Source: Prorocentrum cordatum
Lineage: Eukaryota > Sar > Dinophyceae > Prorocentrales > Prorocentraceae
Length of the DNA: 34,092 bases
Direction of reading: 5' to 3'
Assembly (NCBI GenBank): GCA_963575745.1
Contig: CAUYUJ010010480.1
Location: 396,230-430,321, forward strand
The notes under the pieces were generated by a model. The model was not told the origin of the DNA. It was given only the letters and a program-made list of their open reading frames with translations, and searched no databases. Shown piece by piece: positions 21,301-27,446 of the stretch; the stretch's first letter is position 1; every line of letters begins with the position of its first letter. Made by a program: the position numbers and the translations under genes.

Positions 21301-24300
21301 AACATCTCTCCTTCCCTTCCTCTTGGCGAGGAGGTGGATGGATTGCTCCCGCTTCTTTTGCCATGGCGTGACGGGCTTTTTCAGAATCCGCAGGTCTTCC
21401 GACTCGCGCATGCAGTTTCCAACGCAGATGCTTCGGCAAAAGAATTTGCTTCTGCCATCGCAGTTCCTAGCAGCCTCTGTATCGTTGCTGGATCGCGCGC
21501 CGCGCAGGGAGAACGCGATCGCGAATCGCGGCACCGCGAGCATTTTCGTGTAGCGATGTGTCTGCTCCACCCTAGCAGCGTGAGACAACAAAAGCAGGCA
21601 CTGGCATATGTACTGACCGATACGTCAGGCAAACACCTCTGCCTCCTCGAGCGAGAGCGCGAAGAGGAGGAGGAGGAGGAGGAGGAGGAGGAGGCGGAGA
21701 TAAGGAGGAGGAGGAGGAGGAGGAGGAGAAGAAGGAGGAGGAAAAGGACTCCCCTCTGGGACCCCCCCCCTGGGGAGGAGGACAGGAGGAGCACCGGCTC
21801 TATTTCCATACATCGGAGTTCATTGGCGAGAGCGACAACACCGACACTACTTATTTTCAGACTGCTCGTTCAGTACTCAACACGCAGACCAGGGAGGGAC
21901 ACATGGAAGGGGCTCACCGTGCATGTACGGAATCGTGCGGTCTGAATTGGTTCAACCACGCGCAGAGGGGAGTGAGGGAAGGGGGGGAGGGCTTTTTAGA
22001 AGCACCCCTGCTTCTTAGAAGGCGCGGGCCGTATCTATAGATGTAAGGCCGGCGCCTTCTAAGGAGCAGCCTCCAAGAAACCATCCCCCCGCCCCCCACC
22101 CCCTCGTGCGCGCCGCCAAGACACATGGAAGGGGTTCACCGTGCATGTACGGAACCGTGCGATCTGAATTGGTGGTGTGAGGAAGTTGCGGGAACACGGT
22201 GTGGGATGGGCAGGTTGTGCTTGGGCTTCGCTCGACAAGACCCGGCATGCTCCACTCTGAAGGGGCCTTACTCGACAGGCCTCTCGACAGGAATTCCTTG
22301 CCAGGCCCCAGGAAAACCTCGACAGGGTAAGAAAAGCCGGTTGGGCGGGTGGGCCCCAGCGGACGAGTCAGCGCCAGGGGAGGAAGACCCCGGGGCGGTC
22401 CGGGAGGCGGCCCCGGGATGAAGACCCAGGCTTGCCTAGAAAAAAGGAAGGAACGAGACGAGGGGCGGGGACGACGACGACGATGAAATTGAGTCGGCCC
22501 GGGGACGAAGACCCTGGAGCAGGCGGCCCCGGGAGGAAGACCCGGGGCAGGTCGGGCGGGCGGAGCGATAAAGCGGGCGGCTCACCGACCGTGCGGACCC
22601 CAACGGCCGGAGCTGGCGGCGGACCTCACCAGGCCGTCGGGCGGGCCCGCACGGGCGGCTTCGGGCGCGCGGGCCCCTCGCGGGCGGCGTGTCGGGCGGG
22701 CGGGGGCGTCAAAGTGGGCGGGCGGGCTCCGACCGCTCGGCCCAGCGGGCCCCACCGCGCGGGTCGGGCGGGCGGGCCCCGACGGGCGGGGCGAGGCGGG
22801 TGGGCCGCAACAGGGGGGCGGACCCTGATTGGTGGGGCGGTCCCGCACGGGCAGGCTGGGCGGGACGCGGCGGGCCCTTGGCCGTGGGCAGGGCGGGCGG
22901 ATCACTCAAGCGCGAGTTCTAGACGCAGCATGGGTCAAGCAGTGGCGAAGCGTCTTGGCGTGCCTAGAGCCCTACCAAACAATGTTCGAAGAACCCTTTG
23001 TGGTTCCCACGAAATGTTCTTTGAACATTTCTGGTTGGGACTGGTTTGTTTTATCGCATCAGGCTTATGTTCTGAGAACATTGTTTTTGTTATTAGAACA
23101 TTTTCGGGTTCTACGAACATTTCGTGGTAGGACTATAGGAATGCCGGGACGGTCGTTCCCTGCTCAAATGGGGGCTTGTCGGGCGGGAGCGCGATTCCCG
23201 AGTAATTCGCCATACGTTCTCGGGCGAGAGTGCAATCCCTGAGCGGCGGAAGCGTGATCCCTGGCTCACTGGCGAGGAGGTCGATGCGAGCACCATTCTT
23301 GAGCAGCGAGGGCGCGATGTCTAAGATATGGGGGAATCCCAGGCGGGTGCGCGACTCTTGTGAACAAGTGCGAGGACGTCCTGAGCGTGAGCACGATTCC
23401 TGAATTAAGTGCGACACAGTATCAGGCAGGAGCCGCTGCTGCTCTAGCCAGGAAGGCGCGCAAAGAGACAGTTTGAGCCTCAAGACCTTTCTGGATAAAA
23501 GATGGTTCGAGCACATGGGGGGACTGTAAAGGGAAAAGCCACAAATGGGAACCGGGGGGATGCAACAACACACAAGACATCGTCTTCGACCTCGATGCTC
23601 GCACTTCGGTCGTCGATCCCCGATGCTTCGTCGCCGAGGGCGCGCGGGCGGACAGCGAGAGAGTGGGGGGAGGTCACCGCCTACAGCGGCGCATCGGAGT
23701 TCACCCGGGTCACCTTCTGGCCAGACTTGGCGAGGTTCGGCATGAGGACGGCAGGGGGGGGTGGAGTAGGATGAAGGGGAGGGCTCCGGAGCGACTCTGT
23801 ATCGCCCTTCTGTGTTTTTCTCCTTCTGTCTCCTCCTCCTCCTCCTCCTCCTCCTCCTCCTCCTCCTCCTCCTCCTCCTCCTCCTCCCCCTTCTGTGTCC
23901 TCCTTCTCCTCCTCATCCTCCCCCTTCCCCTTTCTCCAAAGTCGCCCTTTCTCCTCACCATTCTCCCGCCCATCATCCTCCCGCTCCTCCAGCTCCTCAT
24001 CCTCACGCTCCTCTTCCCGTTCTTCCTCCTCCCGCTCCTCCCTCATCCTTCGGTTTTTCGACCTTCTCGCCCTCCTCTCTATTGGCGCAAGCCCCAGCGG
24101 CCAGCAGGACCCTCGACGACGACATCGTGGGCCTGATGATGAAGTGGCCAGGGAAACACGGGAGAACCAGGGATCTTGGGAATATCCGGAGACCCCAGGT
24201 TCCAGGGATCTCTTCTGTGTTTGTTCTCTCCCCGTTGTCGCTGCCGTCGCCGTCGTCGTCGTGATCCTCCTCTTGTTTATTTTGGTTTTCAACTCTCAGA

Positions 24301-27300
24301 AAGAATAATTCTTGTTTATCCGCCCCCTACGGGAACATTATGCGTTTTCAATTGACGTGCCACTATCGGGGCTCACGCCTTTTTTTGTCAAGGGAAGGTC
24401 TCTGGTCTCCACATTATGTCGTTTTCCGAATCGCGCTCTCGCGCAAGCCTTCCCGGCAACTCACTCAGGAATCGCGCTCTCGCGTGGGACCTCTCAGCGA
24501 TGCATTCAGACGCCGCTCGCTCTGGATGTCCTCTCGCTAGAAGCTTCCTGGCGGCTTGTGTTATGATGTTCCAACCGACTTCAGCCTTGACCACCAGAAA
24601 GAATTGCGAGCACCAAGAAAGGACTGAGACTCGAGGGTTTTCACGTGTCGGGCCCTGGGAGACACTCGTTCGGCATTGTTTCGGCATTGTTTCGATACTT
24701 TTTCTACACTTCCGGGTGCTCGAAATTATTTCTGGGACGTGGTCCTCCAGTACGACGGGAGCAACATCAGGCTTTTGCAGAACTCACGCTTCAGCGACCT
24801 TCCCGCTCGACCCACCCGTCCAGGCCGGAGTCGCCCCTCGCGCTGCGGCGAGCGAGGGGGGGAGGTGAGAAGGAGGAGGCTTTCTCAGAAGGCTACGGGG
24901 CTTCTCAGAGGCCCTCCGGCCTTGGGAGAAGTGCTCTGTCTCTTCGGGGAAGGCTTCCCCCCCTCTCAGTGGGGGAGGTGAGAAGGAGGAGGCCTTCTCA
25001 GAAGGCGACGGGGCTTCTCATGCCTTGGGCCTTGGGAGAAGTCCTCTGTCTCTTCGGAAAGAGCTTCCCCCTTTTCAGGGGGGGAGGTGAGAAGTAGGAG
25101 GCCATCTCAGAAGGCGACGGGGCTTCTCAGATGCCCTCTGGCCTTGGGAGAAGTGCCCTGTCCCTTCGGGGAGGGCTCAGAAAAAGTCCGCTCAGGAGGC
25201 CAGAGGACCTCCGAGCCTCCTTGGAAGGCCTGCTCCCTCTCACTTCCCCCCCAAAAAAGCCCTGCTCGCTCTCACCCCCCCCCCAAGAACGTGTTTCTTT
25301 ATTGCTTGGGGCATAATGGGCATTATAGCCCCCCCGGCCCCCCCTCCCCCCCTATAACACAATGCCGCTCCCCCCCTCAGCGCTGCGCTCCGGGCACTGC
25401 CGCCGTGCGCACGGCAGGGGGGAGGCGTTGCATTATACCCCCCCCCCCTGGCTCCTCCCCCCTCCCTGTAATGCCCACTATCGCCGAAAATACAGAAGCG
25501 CTCTCCCAGAAGGCCTGCTCCCTCTCACTCCCCCCCCCCGGCCACCGACTCGCTGCCCTCCGCCCGCCTTCGATGCTCCCGCTCCCTGCCCCTGGTGTTT
25601 CCGCCCGTCGCCGCGCCGTCGCTGCCCTCGCGGCCCCCGTCGGTGCCCCATCGCGGCATCCCTCCCCGCACTAGCTGTGAGTCGGGCCTGCCCCTCTACA
25701 GGAGGAAGATGCAAAAATCGTCAACAAAAAATCAGGAGACGATTTTTCTTTTAGTTAATCATGATTTGGAAGTCACTTGGACTATTTTTCCGTTTTCGTC
25801 CAACACTCGCTCTTAGGGGGACACGCCCGACCTCAAGCTAGCTTTCCTCCTTGCTCTCCATGTTGAACTGTACAGTCGAGGCGTTGAGGTGAGGACCGCT
25901 CTGGGCTCGTGCGGGGCTCTATTTTTTTCGGGCCGCTCCTTGGGTCCAGTTCGGGGGGAGCATGTTCGTGGCCGAGGCTCGCCATGGCTAGAGAAGTCTT
26001 TGTTTTCGTCCCTTGCTTGGCAGTCCTTCTGGTAGCACGATGGCCGTGCCCCTCCTCTTCCTGCTTCAGGGGCTGCCCTCTTTCGGCCGCGTCCTCCTCA
26101 TGCTCCTCCTCTTGTGCGTTGGCACATTTCGCTCCAAGGGCACCCCCGTGTAGGCCTTTCCGCTAGCGCAGGCGTCCCCTGCCTCGCCGCTGGCGCAAAA
26201 GGTTTCAGGGGCTGCGCCAACTACACTTGACAGGTAAGGAAGGTATGCCCCACAGGGGGCACGAACGAAGTCGAAGAGTGCGGGCACCGTGGGTTTCGGA
26301 TACGCATGTTGGTTGACACGCCAGCAGATAAGAGCGGACAGTCTGACAATGATTGTTGCAATGCAGTCCCGCAGCAGGTCCCGTGTAGGCCGTGATGTTC
26401 ATCTTCCGCCTCCTCCTCCTCATCATCATCATCATCATCAGCAGCATCATCATCATCATACTCATCAACATTACCATCACCTTCACCGTCATCATCAGCA
26501 TTATCATCATCACCATCATCATCATCAGCGACATCATCATCATCATCATCATTATCATCATCATCATCACCATCGTAATCAACATCATCATCACCATCAT
26601 AATCAACATCATCATCACCGACATCAGCATCGGCATTACCGTCATCCTTACCTTTACCATTACCATCACCATCACCATTACCATCATCATTATCATCTCC
26701 CCTCATCATTCCCGTTCCGCATCACACTATCATCTTTCCTACGTTCCGCCCTGATCCATATCCTCCCCCGCCTCATCCCCGTCGCTGTCGTCTTCCTCCC
26801 CCCTCGCCTGCCCGTGATCATCCCTGCCCCCTCCGCCGCCCTTGTCCGCCAGCGGCTCGGGTGGAGCACGGGCGGAGGCGGGTCTACGACATTGCCGGCT
26901 CCACGAACAAGAGGGTCAAAGTGGTGTTGAATGGCAAGACGCTGCCGGCGCCCTCCCCCCCGTCTGAAAGCACATGCTTTTCTCCTCCTCCTCCTCCTCC
27001 TCCTCCTCCTCCTCCTCCTCCCCCTCCTCCTCTTCCCCCTCCTCCTCCTCCTCCTTCTCCTCCTCCTCCTCCTCCTTCTCCTCCTCCTCCTCCGCCCCCC
27101 TCCTCCTCCTCCTCCTCCTCCTCCTCCTCCTCCTCCTCCTCCTCCTCCTCCTCCTCTTCCGTTCCCTCTTCCGTTTCATCCTCCTTCAGAGGGAGGGAAG
27201 AGAACGAGGATGAGGGGGTGAAGAATGATGAGGAGGAGGGGGAGGACAATCATCAGGACGTGAAGAAGGGAGGGTTGAGGATGAGGTATGGGGCGTGGAC

Positions 27301-27415
27301 GAGGATGGAGGAGGAGGATGATGGAGGAGGAGGAGGAGAAGGAGGAGGAGGAGGAGAAGGAGGAGGAGGAAGAGGAGGAATAAGAACGAGGAGGAGGAGC
27401 AGGCTGAAGAAGAGA

Positions 27416-27446
<31 letters not shown>

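Noticed and set aside
21900-22175. Group II intron domain V-like look of GTGCATGTACGGAA
   Set aside because: No catalytic triad, bulge or other domains in the right order, and changes between the two copies are not compensatory.
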